DNA of 64,000 nt, taken from Isoetes taiwanensis (lineage: Eukaryota; Streptophyta; Lycopodiopsida; Isoetales; Isoetaceae). The notes beneath the pieces are model-generated. The model worked only from the letters and a program-made list of their open reading frames with translations. It was not told the DNA's origin and did no database searches. The stretch lies in NCBI GenBank assembly GCA_021234155.1, contig JAJEKV010000037.1:1054001-1118000 (forward strand), written 5' to 3'. The position numbers and the translations under genes were made by a program. Positions 10,930-21,348 of this stretch are shown piece after piece; the stretch's first letter is position 1, and the number at the start of each line of letters is the position of its first letter.

Positions 10930-11480
10930 GGTTGTCATCTGATATCCTTGACCAAGCTACCTCTGCGGGGTTCAACTGCAAGACGTCCTCTGCCAGAGGC
11001 TCAAAGTTTGGGACCTGCTCGGCTCCTGTGCGTGCATTAAAGTCGCCAAGCAACATAACCTTGCCCAACCGCTTAGGCCGGGCCAGATGTCATCATATAG
11101 ATCGACATAGGGCTCCAATCTATCCACACTCAAATGAGTGTTATAAAAGTTGCTCTCAGCATGTGGGAAGTAGCATGCTGCTATGAAGAAGATGCTGTCA
11201 CTGTCATGCTGCATGCGCACCCACAAGTAGCGATTGTGCTTGTCCATTTTGTGCAACGAGACTGAGTGCCCCAAGGTTGTACGATAGTAGCAGGCAATCC
11301 TCCCATGCCCTCGCTTGCCTGTGCACTCGTTGAACACCGAAAAAATGCGATAGCCCGAGGTTCTATAGCAAATGGCCCTCAAGGTGGTTCCCATGTTTTC
11401 ATGAGGAAAATGAGATCCATATCTGGTGCAATAGAGTTGAGACTCTCCACTTTCTTCCAAGGGAAGCCCCAACAGTTCCA
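10930..11480 (-). pseudogene. LINE A endonuclease domain
   Basis: APE-like endonuclease motifs lie in two frames. One carries GKRGHGRIACYYR, then HNRYLWVRM and FFIAACYFP. The other, near 11056-10990, carries the metal-binding box LLGDFNARTGAEQVPNFEPL. LINE B shows the same layout (GRRGYGGVACYF, NRYMWVMV, LLGDFNARLG). This domain would nick target DNA to prime reverse transcription. Frameshifts inactivate it here. Confidence 0.75.
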
Positions 11481-11558
11481 AGATACCATCCGGAGACACA
11501 ATTCCTATTTGTTGGCACTTGATGTAGACGCTCGATGATCCGCTTTGCTGTTCGGGGG

Positions 11559-12352
11559 CTACCGAAAGCGCTTGCGAGCAAAGGAGGGAGGAGGTGCGAG
11601 AGGGGTACCGTGGCGAGGTGAGTGGCAGGCAGCCTTTGACGATTGCATCGGTGTCCTCAGCAGGCGCCGGCCTAAAAATGTGAAGCTTGCCTCGGACCAG
11701 GCCTGTAGCGCCCCCTCGACGGCAGACGTCCCTGACTTGAGCCACTGTTGCCGGCGGGACTCCTGTTGCATCGGAGTAAGATCCTGATCGACATACAGGT
11801 AGTTCCCTTCAATTGCCTATTCTGGCGCAAAATTGCCTCACGCACTCGCATGTCTACCACCGTGAAGGTGACAACGCGTGGGTGATCTGTGCGTTGAGCC
11901 CCAAGGCGGCTTGCTCGAACAATGTGGACTGTGGTCTGAAATGCCATACGAGATAGGATCTGATCCTGGATGCGCTTGGTGAGATCCTCTCTTGCCTCCT
12001 CTGAGAGTCCACGTACCACCACATTATGACGTCGCCAGCCATGCTCTTGCTCCTCACTGAGTCGTGGGGCAACATTAGCTGTTCCAACAGGTGATGCCTG
12101 CTGTCTGGCGTGTGTGGGATGTTCACAGCAAGGGCGGTGTGGTGTGCGAGATGGAACAGGTGGTGTCTGTTTTCCTGCCATCAACTCCAATAGAAATAGT
12201 TCTGAGCCGGCAAGTACACCAGGCCCTATAGTAGATTTCAGAGCTACTGCTACCTGCATTGCATGAGGGGAGCATAAAGGAGCTGGATCTAGCCTGCAGT
12301 TATTGTTCATGTGCATAGATTTGAGGTTACTAATATGTGTACCTGCAAGCAA
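11559..12352 (-). pseudogene. LINE A ORF1-like protein (RRM-like/C-terminal domain)
   Basis: The frame 12352-11672 carries RRHNVVVRGLSEEAREDL, then VHIVRASRLG, PRVVTFTVVDMRVREAILRQ and NRQLKGT. It continues in a second frame (11771-11559) with the TPMQQESRRQQ-like basic helix. This run (NVVVRGL, RVVTF, REAILR, LKGT, then DLTP-like and Gln/Arg-rich) resembles the RNA-binding part of coiled-coil/RRM-type LINE ORF1 proteins. Such proteins coat element RNA. It lacks the CCHC knuckle and DUF4283 style of the plant L1 copies in this window. A frameshift near 11770 breaks it. Confidence 0.65.
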
Positions 12353-13925
12353 ACCTTTGGGATGAAAAGGAACCCAAATTGAATCTTCTAATAGAAAGCC
12401 TTATACAAAAGACAGAGAAGAGAAACAATTATAAGTAACGGATGGGCATCAAAAATTGTAAATAGCATTTCAGATTATACCTGACGTCGTGGATTTTACG
12501 AGTGGTTGCATCAAATATGAATGGTCTATATCCATTGATGTTGTTGAAGGTTGTGAAATACATCTTCAGTTAAGTTAACAACCTTAGACATTTTGTACAT
12601 GAAAGATTGTCAAAAAACTCGATGGACCCCCATGCATGTCAACAAAACATTGTAATGACTCCTTCAATAAACCTTTGGGAAAAAAAAGAAATATGAGCAT
12701 GGTCTGTGGCAGATATTAGATGTTAGAATTTGACTGATTTTAAGATTAGATAAAGAGAATAGACTTGAGTGGCATGGGATCCTTTCTAAAATAGGATGAG
12801 GTAATGGCCTGACGTACAGAAGAGACACCTTAATTGTTAACAACATATTAAACAATGAATACAAATCTTGATGAGATGGCAGTCACATTTGCATAGTTAC
12901 CTGATCCTATACACAAAACAAAGTTGACCTAATGCTATGGCATGGAGATAATGGATTCTATTTTTGATGGATAAAAAACATCTGCAAAGGTAAACATCAA
13001 AGAATCATTAGAACATTTCAATGTGAAGTTGCAATAGACATTTCAAATCCTAAATTTGCAAGCATTCTTAATGATATGCCGCATCTGTTAAATTTGTTCT
13101 TTGTGGAACAAAACACTGCAAAGGCTGGTCCTTAAAGCGCTACGTCATTATCATGCACTTAAACCCAGTTTGGAATGCAGCAAGCGTTGATGCAATAAAG
13201 AGCTAGATAATCGTGAACAAATGATAGGGATGCAGATGAGAGAAGAATAAAGCAGCCAAAATAGAAGCACAAAGAATAGAGGACAAACCCAGTTAACCAG
13301 AAATAAAGAGTAGATGAAGAAAGGATAATTGTCGCTGGTATTTGTATTGTATTACCACCAACATGGACAATCTTAAAGTTTGAAGTTACATAATAGGCAG
13401 TCTCGTCAAGTCCTTACAATGTTGACCTCGCATGGTATACTGAATTTGTCAATGGTAAACAACTTAGTAAATTCCAAGAGAGTAGAAAGTGTTGCATATG
13501 GAAATAGATTAGAACATTGAAGAATTCAGGATACTAATAGAGATAACGTAATAAATAGTCAGAATCGATACATAGTCAAAATGTATAAACAACTGAAAGG
13601 AAATTTTGAGCTTGCATTTGCCTGCCTATGTAGTTCCTTTTTTTCAAGCACTGGATATAGCAGGCTTAAGTCTCGATGGATTATTGAATGCACATATAAA
13701 AGCAATAGGTGATGCTCGTATTGGCTGGATTTCTTTAAGAAATTAGAACCAAGCATATATTCAGACCCAACCAAGGATGCTTTCAGACCAAGCACTTCGA
13801 ACATGGATTCAAAGAATTCCAAAATCTACATAAAACAAATATCTTGAGGGGATTGATAGTTGGTATTGGAATTTCTCCCAAGCTCTGATATACACTGTTG
13901 CAAAGCCCTTTGGCTGCTTAGGTCT
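12353..13925. other. Intergenic, no gene recognised
   Basis: AT-rich with no coding pattern above background and no clear inverted or tandem repeats. Confidence 0.35.
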
Positions 13926-14130
13926 CTGGCATGCATGCTGCCGGATCTGCAGGAGTGGTGGAGCGGGGTCACTAATGCGTTGTGCATCCAGCTCTGCAAG
14001 TTCTACAAGGTTTAGGTGTTTAAGATGCGCTTTAGGTGTTTTACGAATGCTAGAGAAATGGATACTGGAAGTTACAAGTTGCTTTGATTCGGCTAGGTGG
14101 CCATGGCAACTGTGTATTTTGAATGCACTA
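13926..14130 (+). repeat. Dispersed repeat copy 2 (partner at 3388-3650)
   Basis: Closely similar to 3388-3650 and in the same orientation. It lacks the 3435-3489 insertion that holds the foldback, so the flanks (GGGGTC..CTAATGCGTTGTGC) are directly joined. Confidence 0.75.
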
Positions 14131-16500
14131 TATTTTGATGTATTTATGTATTATTCATGATGATTAAATGGTTATACCATTTTCTTGTATGCATTCAATA
14201 ATTAAGTTACAAACGTTGCACTTATCTTTCTTATATATATGATTAGTAGGAAAAACAAAAGTTTTCAGGAAAAAAAAATCCAAAAATAAATATTTCAGGC
14301 CAAAAAGATCCAAAAATAATTACGTTTGGCATCAGAAAGAGGATTCTGGCGTGGACGCATGGGGATTGTTAGGGAGCTCTAAATTCCAGGTTGTGCATGT
14401 CTGCGCCAAATTCGGGTCGGAAGCTTTGCTCTACGGGTCGGAAGCTTTGCTCTAGAGAGTCGCCTGGGCTTTAAATTCATGTTGTGAGAATCAAAGACCG
14501 AATTTACAGATCAATCCTTGAGAGATGGCTCTTGGAGATGAGAAAAGCAAAGGATTGAGGGCCAAAAGCAATTAATTGAGCATAACGGGCAAAAAACTCC
14601 GGTGATGGACAAAAAATCTCAGGTGAAGCTGAGGAATCCTAGGACGTTTTTCTCACAGTATTCCTTCTACAACATTTGTGCAAGCAAGCGTCTCTAGTTT
14701 TAGATTCCTTGTGCAGAGGCTTACAGGCAAATCATCTTCTTCAAATATCAATAGAATTAACAAAAGAAGGGGATGTTTACCCTGTTAAATATCAACAACA
14801 AAAATTATAAGAAGCCGCCTTGGAGATGCCTATGGGCATGATCTTTCCCAAAACAGAGGCCTAATTGATTCTTTCAATGGGCCTGCATATGAATTAGTGA
14901 TTATCGGTTCAGCAACAATACTGTGAAAAAAAGGCTTGATTCAGGCATGTGTCATATAGTCATTTGAGGTTTTGGGTCTGTAGATTGTATAAGCAGTGTT
15001 ACGCCATATTTTGGCTGTAAAAACTAGGAAGAATGTTTAGAATCAAAGGAAGATATTTGTGCATTTGAAAATGGTGGCCTTAGACCTGACACATGGATCT
15101 GGAAGCTCAAATTTAAAACAAGAGGCTAAGGTTTCTAGCTCTTTCTTTCCATTCTACTTAAAATTGCAGAACCACATCAAAGCTGACCTGCTTTGGGGCC
15201 TGGGAATCAGAGCTCTACTCTAGAATCAAGCAAACATCTGTTTTGGGGCCTGTGAATCAGGTGCATGGGTCTGCGCCTGTGCGTTGAATTCAAGTTTTGA
15301 TTTAAGCCGACAGTTGTATGTTTTCCAGGTATTCTAGGCAAGTACGTAGGTTTCTAGGCAAATGGCATGGATTCCCCAGCCCAATCAATGCCTTTCTCAG
15401 TTGAAATGGATTCCTCAACTTGGAACTCTGATGCTTGCTTCAACAACATGCAGTAAATGATTGTTTGAGTAAATCTTTCATGGTTCTGTACCAGATTGGT
15501 TGTTGTGAAGCTGAAGAGTTCCTGAGTTTTTGAAAAAATGTCTCTGCAGAGCCTTCTAATACTCAATTGCTTGCTTATCCTTTTGTTGCTCAGAATTTGC
15601 CTGTTTTCTGCTAAGCTTCCCCCCTCGTTGGCCCTACTTGAATTGGAGCAAAATTTCTATTTTGGAACCTGATTTCGGTTGAATTTGTTCAGCTGCGCAA
15701 AGCTTAGGTTGCCCAAGCATGAAACTATTTTGTACTTGCTTTGAATCTCAAGCTCCGGTTGAAGAAGCTGTGTAGAACAAAAAAGATCGACAAAGGAGAT
15801 TAGCTGCTGGCATCTACAAACCCAGTGACATCAAAATTCAGCATTTCTTACCATAAATTTTTGCATATTCCCTGTTTTGCCGTCATTTTTTATGTCAGAA
15901 TTCCAGAAATTTGCTTTTGTGGATACATGTGTGGCCCGTTAGTAACAAAGCAGCTTTCACTGCCTATTCCGCTAGGTTCAGGGAGGCACCCGATTTACGA
16001 GTGTTAGAAGTTTTGGCTTTTTTCCTTTTAGGTGGTTCCATCAATGTGTTGTACATTTGTAAAATACAAAAGTGTGAAGTGAACTAGAACCCAACCCCAA
16101 GGTAGCATAACTCCATAAACTCCTCAAATGTGTCACCAGAGCATCAACATTCGAATAAGATTCAATTGGAATACTCATGTTCGTGTTGTTATGATTATTG
16201 TTTGACTAGGCCATAGTTCCCGGTTTCATGTTCATGTATAGATTTACATGATACATGCATGGATTATGGCAATAAATACTAGGGAAGATTTATATGAACC
16301 ATGAGTAAAAGTTATGGGTTGCAATAGGTTAACACACCCTAAATAAATAAAAGATCAGGACTTTAGACATGAATAATGCCATATCCATTTTATAAATTTT
16401 TAGGAAGTAAACCTCTTCAATTGCACGCTTGCAGTATTGACCTCTCAAAGATAACTACCAACTGCGAAATGTGCACACGGCGTTGGCTACGCCAGCGCTA
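14131..16500. other. Intergenic upstream of the cysteine-rich gene
   Basis: No gene recognised. Small local repeats occur: CGGGTCGGAAGCTTTGCTCT twice in tandem near 14415-14456, and a TTTTGGGGCCTG..GAATCAG phrase near 15192 and 15242. Confidence 0.4.
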
Positions 16501-16517
16501 AATTCTTGTAGACAATG

Positions 16518-16612
16518 TACACGTGGAAGATGAACGTGGCATAATGACAAGGCAGTGGTTTGGTCAACAGAAAGCCGTAACGACCAAAAATGGCGTTAAG
16601 CAATGTATAAAT
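16518..16612 (+). promoter_or_regulatory. Candidate promoter of the cysteine-rich peptide gene
   Basis: A TATA box (TATAAAT, 16606-16612) lies 40 bases before the ATG, giving a short leader. Upstream are a G-box (CACGTGG, 16520-16526), an ABRE-like ACGTGGC (16534-16540) and an inverted W-box (GGTCAA, 16562-16567; TTGACC on the other strand). These are known binding cores for bZIP and WRKY factors. Their use here is inference. Confidence 0.55.
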
Positions 16613-16651
16613 TAAACCTGAGAGACAATCTCATATCATCAGCTTTGAAAG

Positions 16652-17008
16652 ATGGCGGGAGTTTTGGTGGTGGCCACCGTAATTCTTTTAATTGTCAAAA
16701 TGGCAGCACAAAATGATGGAGCTCAATCTCCGGCCCTTTTGATGGATTTCGCCAATCAGCCTCTTTCTCCGTCACCATCTGGGCCATATTCTGCATCTGC
16801 ACCAGAATCACAAGGATCCCGTTTGCCGGATTATACAGAGAGGGCCAGTAGAAGAAGAATGTGTTGTTACCGTTGGGGCCCCTGTGGCGTCTGGCCTCAA
16901 GCTGTTGTTTATGCTTATGAATACGACAGACTATGCTGCTGGAATTGGGCCCTCTGCTATCCTAATTGCTACTTCTGGCGAGGTCGCCAGATTTGCGAAA
17001 ATGTATGA
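16652..17008 (+). CDS. Small secreted cysteine-rich peptide precursor (unrecognised family)
   Basis: Single-exon 118-residue protein. The ATG sits in a strong plant context (AAAGATGGCG), 40 bases after a TATA box. Residues 3-15 are strongly hydrophobic, giving a likely signal peptide cut near MAA (residues 17-19). Residues 20-66 form a Ser/Pro/Ala-rich, weakly acidic propeptide. An RRR tract (67-69) precedes a 49-residue C-terminal domain with eight cysteines at 71, 72, 78, 95, 96, 102, 106 and 115. The spacing is CC-x5-C-x16-CC-x5-C-x3-C-x8-C, with five Trp and six Tyr. This layout suggests a secreted, proteolytically processed, disulfide-rich peptide, either defence or signalling. The spacing is not one I recognise from plant defensins, thionins, hevein or snakin/GASA. 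AATAAA-type signals follow at 17094-17101. Function is unknown. Confidence 0.75.
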   Translation: MAGVLVVATVILLIVKMAAQNDGAQSPALLMDFANQPLSPSPSGPYSASAPESQGSRLPDYTERASRRRMCCYRWGPCGVWPQAVVYAYEYDRLCCWNWALCYPNCYFWRGRQICENV

Positions 17009-17375
17009 CACACCAGTTAGATTTGTCTGTACATAAAATATCAGCCGATAATCTGGAGCTCTTCTTTGATACTTTGGGTACTTTAGCAGCTCTATAAATA
17101 AACCCAATCAGTTGCTGTACTACATTTGCTGTTTCGTCTAAATTCTATGGCATATGTTAAGTTAATGTTTACTTACAAGCATGGCACTTATCGTTGTTAC
17201 TTTTCTTTGTGAATTACAACCACGTATGTCAAGCATATTCTATTTTCGCAATATACACATAGAAGATTGCTACAGTGTTGTGAGGTTGATGTTAGAAGGC
17301 ATAATCATAATCAAAATCTCGTCAGTATGTGATGGAATAGAGCGCTTGGTTAATATACTCAAGTACATCCCACCG

Positions 17376-17480
17376 ATGTGTTCTTGAGGTAAGAGGAAAT
17401 TGAACCCCTAACTTTGTGACTGTGGTGTTCGATGCAGATCAGCAAACAAGTGCAAATGCCTTGACCGCTCGCCAACTTCC
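17376..17480 (-). mobile_element. tRNA-derived SINE-like fragment
   Basis: On the minus strand, GTTGGCGAGCGGTCAAGGC (17476-17458) resembles the A-box region of a tRNA-Leu/Ser (TGGCCGAGTGGTTAAGGC type). About 50 bases on, GGGGTTCAATTTCC (17408-17395) resembles a B box. A normal tRNA fold is not evident between them, so a tRNA-derived SINE head fits better than a tRNA gene. The ends are not defined. Confidence 0.45.
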
Positions 17481-17766
17481 ATTTAACATATGAAATTTGA
17501 TGCGTTTAAGAACAAGTTCTTTCTTTTGTGTGTCATATTGTTTCCTTCTTTGTCACTTTCCAGATTCTGCACTTTTCTTATTTTTTGATGTTACATGGCA
17601 AGCTGGTTTACTAACCACTAGACCATAGAACCCACAAGAAGTGATGGAAACATTCACAGTAACTGCACTTGAAGTCATTGATCCCTTTTCCTACATACAT
17701 CATGTGCCATGTAGAATCGCCATGTACAAGTGAGACGACCCTTTATTTAACTCAATTTTAGGAAGA

Positions 17767-17879
17767 GATAATTTTCACCGATGAAAAATTTCGCCGTGAA
17801 ATTTCTGGCGTCGCCAAGATCATGAGCTCAAGGTCGCCAGGAAATTTCACGGCGAAATTTTTCGTCGATGAAAATTACC
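17767..17879. repeat. Long near-perfect foldback hairpin
   Basis: Left arm 17769-17810 and right arm 17835-17877 are complementary over about 42 bases with only a few mismatches or gaps. Both contain the core GAAATTTCACGGCGAAATTT or its complement. The loop is about 24 bases. It could be a foldback or MITE-type element or a small-RNA precursor. No gene overlaps it. Confidence 0.85.
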
Positions 17880-17899
17880 TCACGAAAAAACAGGGGGCT

Positions 17900-20130
17900 T
17901 GGAATTTGGGGTAGATCAACAGGCGATCGACTACAAATTTCGATCTGAGAAACAAGGCGTTTGGGGCCGAAATTTCAAGGCCCCTATTTTTTCGATATAA
18001 CATAGTCATCAATTGGAGTTGCGGTACCATATCCAACATGTCAAGCTACTACATTTATTTGAGAAGCAGTCAAGGTTGAGCATGTTGACTTTGGCTTTTA
18101 ATAAAATAGGTACTTTTTTATTAGAGTCTATGCTTTCTTTAGCAATGAAACCCATGTTGTACTGTTAAGGAATGAATGCTCAAGGTTACGACATCCATCC
18201 TAGAGCTTGTGGCATTCTACAATTTATTTTATCCCTCTAGAGTACATTAGGCATCCAATTAAGAGGTAACATGCTAGGCCTAGGCCATTTGTTCATGTCT
18301 ATCGTATGGTTTTATAGGGTGGCTTCATGAATGTTTGCTATAGTTTGTGACAAAAAGGCATGCTAGGAATGCCTCTACATTTACAAGCTGACTTTGTACC
18401 CCCTCTTGACTTTGTTAGGCTATTTTAAGTCAGGGTAATCTGCTGCATCTCAATATTGTCTTCTTTGTTTTTTGCTTGTATCATGTACTAGAATATGCTA
18501 AATCTGCTTGAAATTGTGCATTCAAACTATATTGGAGAATTGCTTGAACCTTTGGTATGGACGAATATGTTGATACTTTAATAATGCATATGCAATTTGA
18601 GATCTTTTTATCTTTGGCTTTTTAAATACTTTTGAAACCCTTTTGTGAGATTCCTAGGAACAATCATGGCAATTTGAAGTAACCCTTAGTTAGGTTTGCC
18701 AAGACAGTTCTTAGATGATGACAGTATGTTCATAAAAGATGGGATTTTGCATCATGAATGGATTGTGTTTAAAAGACACATGAATAATGTGTGAAACAAA
18801 GAAAGTGAGCATTCAATATGAGTTTTTGAAAGTTGATGCACCTTCAATTTTTGTGTTTATTATTATAGGTAACTTGGCCATACTGCGCATGTGAAATATA
18901 GTTAAGACTGCCTGCCCACATGCCTGATCATGTTGTTTCACAAATAGCGCGATTAGAATGCAAATAATATCAACATTGTAAAACTTGCACAGAACCCATT
19001 CACTTCCATCATACACATATTCTAGAATAACAACTACCTAAAAAATACACCATATCGTTAGAAACATATTAAATTTTTTGCCTTCCCTCATCCACTACCT
19101 TGCCCTCGAAAATATAAAATAAGTAAACATTGTACACCAAATAGTGTATCCAATACATAAAAATTTATCCCTTCCTCTTCATTGATTGAAAAGATAATAT
19201 ACGTCTTCCAAAATAAGTTTCACTTGGAAGCAATCAGGATGTAGGGAGTCCATCTCAATGAAACTTTGCCATCTCAATGAAACTTTGATGCATGACTTTG
19301 CTTTTGCACCTTCCATCTTATGACTCCATATGTTGGTATTTTATGGGTGGTTGGGAGTATATTGTATATGAATGGATGGTTAAACTAGATCTGACAATCT
19401 CTTGGGCATTGGACAAGCCCTGCTAAAAACTTCGAAATAAATTAGTAAGGAAGGTGCCATGATATTCCTCTAGGATGAAGGCGGCTAGGGATTTTAGGAT
19501 TATTTTGTTTTATTAGAGCATGTTGTTTCTTACTTAAGAAAAACGTGAAAGGACATCTACCATGCACAACCATAGAAAATTGAGCTAGGGATAGAAAATA
19601 TAACATTGATACGGTATACATACAATATAGGTGAAAATCTACATTTAACAATATGTTTCTTTGTTACTACCTACAATTTCTTGTAAAGATAGAAAGAATT
19701 AAATATTGGATGGAGACTATTAAGATCATCCAAATAGAAAATGAAATAAAATATCCGTCATTCTTAAATATGTATGAGCATCTTGAAGTCAACTTTACAA
19801 ATCATGAACTTGTTCGAAGTCGTGTTGGCTGGCTTTATGCATTGATTTAGGTAGATAGAGTCTGATCATAAAATGTGCCTCTCCCCTCATTTTTTAGCAA
19901 CTCAATGCTTTACATATAGAGAAAGGATGAGTACCTTGCTTTTTGAAATTGTCACTAGAACTCTATAGAATAGTTACATGTAATGCATTAATCCCAAATC
20001 TAATGAGGGGAGATACATCAAGCACATGTACGTTATTGGATAATGAGAATGCAACCTTGGTTGCACTTCATTGAATTGTTACACACACAATACATTAAGT
20101 CCCAAATGAAATGATATTCTATTGATTGAA
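17900..20130. other. Intergenic, no gene recognised
   Basis: AT-rich. A small GGGGCC..GGCCCC inverted repeat near 17960-17985 and a repeated CCATCTCAATGAAACTTTG phrase (19250, 19269) are the only structures noted. Confidence 0.35.
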
Positions 20131-20244
20131 TATGTTTTATTACATCAAGCTGTTATGTCATGGGTAGCCAACCCGAGATAATAAGAATGAATGAATGTCA
20201 ATAGTTGGTTTTTACATGGTTGTCTTGATTTGCAGAGCAACCAA

Positions 20245-21348
20245 TCAACAAGCAGCTGCAAATGGCTGAGCAGATTGCAATATGCCATTTGACATTTGTT
20301 GAAATTTAATTCGTTTCTTGGGAGGAAGCACAAAGGTATCCCTTTCTAAATTTCCATCTTCTGCCTTGTCCTGCTTCTTCTGGGGCTCAGCAGCTGGAAG
20401 CCTTATTTTTATCTTATGAATGTCTCTCTTCTGAGTCTCAGCAGCAGCTGGAAGCCTTATCTTTATCTTATAACTGCCTCTCTTCTCAACAGAATTCGAA
20501 TTCGAATTGTGTTTGATGATCCAGGGATGGGATAAAATCTGCTGCAGTGTAATTCTGTCCTCTGCTTTGGGCTTCAACATGGCCAAAACTAAATCCTTTG
20601 CTTCCTCACAAACTACATCATCAGGCCAGTCTAAGTAAGAAGCAGCCAAATCTACTCCGTCAATGAGTTCTTGGTAAATCCCCCACACGTTTAAACATGG
20701 AAAAACAGGAAGGCCAGTAAGAGATTCATACAAAATGAGACCGAGATCCCAGATATCAATTTCGGTGGAGTAGCTTGTGAGAACAACCTCTGGAGCAAAG
20801 TAGATTGGAGTTCCGACAATCTCTGTAAAACTAGGAACGGAATCTGAGAAACAAGCGGAAAGCCCAAAATCTGCGATTCTGACATCATAGGGAGCTGCAG
20901 GCGAGGCGAGGAGAATGTTTGCAGGCTTGAGATCTCTGTGGATGATACCATGGTCGTGCATGTGCAGTACAGTGCGTGCGAGATTTGCGATAAGAAGGGC
21001 GGCTTGGTTGGGGGGCAGTTTGCCGTTGGTTTGGATGAAACGATCCAAGCTCAATTCACAGAGCTCCATGATGAGATGGCAATAATCTCCTTGGTCTTCC
21101 ATGATTACGTCTTCCAGATGAACAACCCCAGGGCAGCCGGATAACTTACGCAGGATTTGCTCCTCCAGCCTGGCCTCTGAGCTTTCGGAGAACGTTTTGC
21201 ACGCCACCTTCTTCTTGCTCCGCCTATTCCTACACAAATACACCGTTGCCTGCGAACCTTTGCCCATTTTGCCCATCACCTCGTACTCCTCCATCAGCTT
21301 AGGATATGCTGCCATCTCCTTCTCCACCGAGTTCCTGTATCTCGCCAT
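20245..21348 (-). CDS. Ser/Thr protein kinase with repeated basic C-terminal tail
   Basis: Intact 367-residue single-exon kinase. The glycine loop is GKGSQATV (29-36, third Gly replaced by Ala). Also present are the ATP-binding Lys51 in VACK, probable alpha-C Glu63, catalytic HRDLKPAN (137-144), DFG (160-162), FAPE (184-187), DIWDLG (198-203) and the subdomain XI Arg265. HRD plus the Lys and Asp in HRDLKP mark a Ser/Thr kinase, most like the plant CDPK/PEPRK-related group; no EF hands follow. The tail holds KIKIRLPAA twice (294-302 and 312-320, 18-residue period) and a basic PPKKRIKF (342-349), a candidate nuclear localisation signal. Substrate is unknown. A poly(A) signal AATAAAA lies at 20140-20134. 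The start ATG (ATGGCG) has good context. Confidence 0.85.
   Translation of the reverse strand: MARYRNSVEKEMAAYPKLMEEYEVMGKMGKGSQATVYLCRNRRSKKKVACKTFSESSEARLEEQILRKLSGCPGVVHLEDVIMEDQGDYCHLIMELCELSLDRFIQTNGKLPPNQAALLIANLARTVLHMHDHGIIHRDLKPANILLASPAAPYDVRIADFGLSACFSDSVPSFTEIVGTPIYFAPEVVLTSYSTEIDIWDLGLILYESLTGLPVFPCLNVWGIYQELIDGVDLAASYLDWPDDVVCEEAKDLVLAMLKPKAEDRITLQQILSHPWIIKHNSNSNSVEKRGSYKIKIRLPAAAETQKRDIHKIKIRLPAAEPQKKQDKAEDGNLERDTFVLPPKKRIKFQQMSNGILQSAQPFAAAC
20365..20469 (-). repeat. In-frame tandem duplication in the kinase tail
   Basis: A 54-bp unit encoding KIKIRLPAA plus a Gln/Lys-rich stretch occurs twice in tandem, adding a second basic-hydrophobic motif to the C-terminus. Confidence 0.8.

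Larger units (their letters stand above)
8698..12352 (-). mobile_element. LINE A, long degenerate non-LTR retrotransposon copy
   Basis: Minus-strand element with recognisable parts in the expected order: ORF1-like nucleic-acid-binding protein (12352-11560), apurinic-type endonuclease (about 11480-10930), linker (10900-10050), reverse transcriptase (10048-9000) and post-RT region (8988-8698). Every boundary is crossed by frameshifts or stops. The 3' end is missing, because the sequence passes directly into a copia remnant at about 8695. That implies deletion or a breakpoint. The 5' limit is uncertain. Confidence 0.85.
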
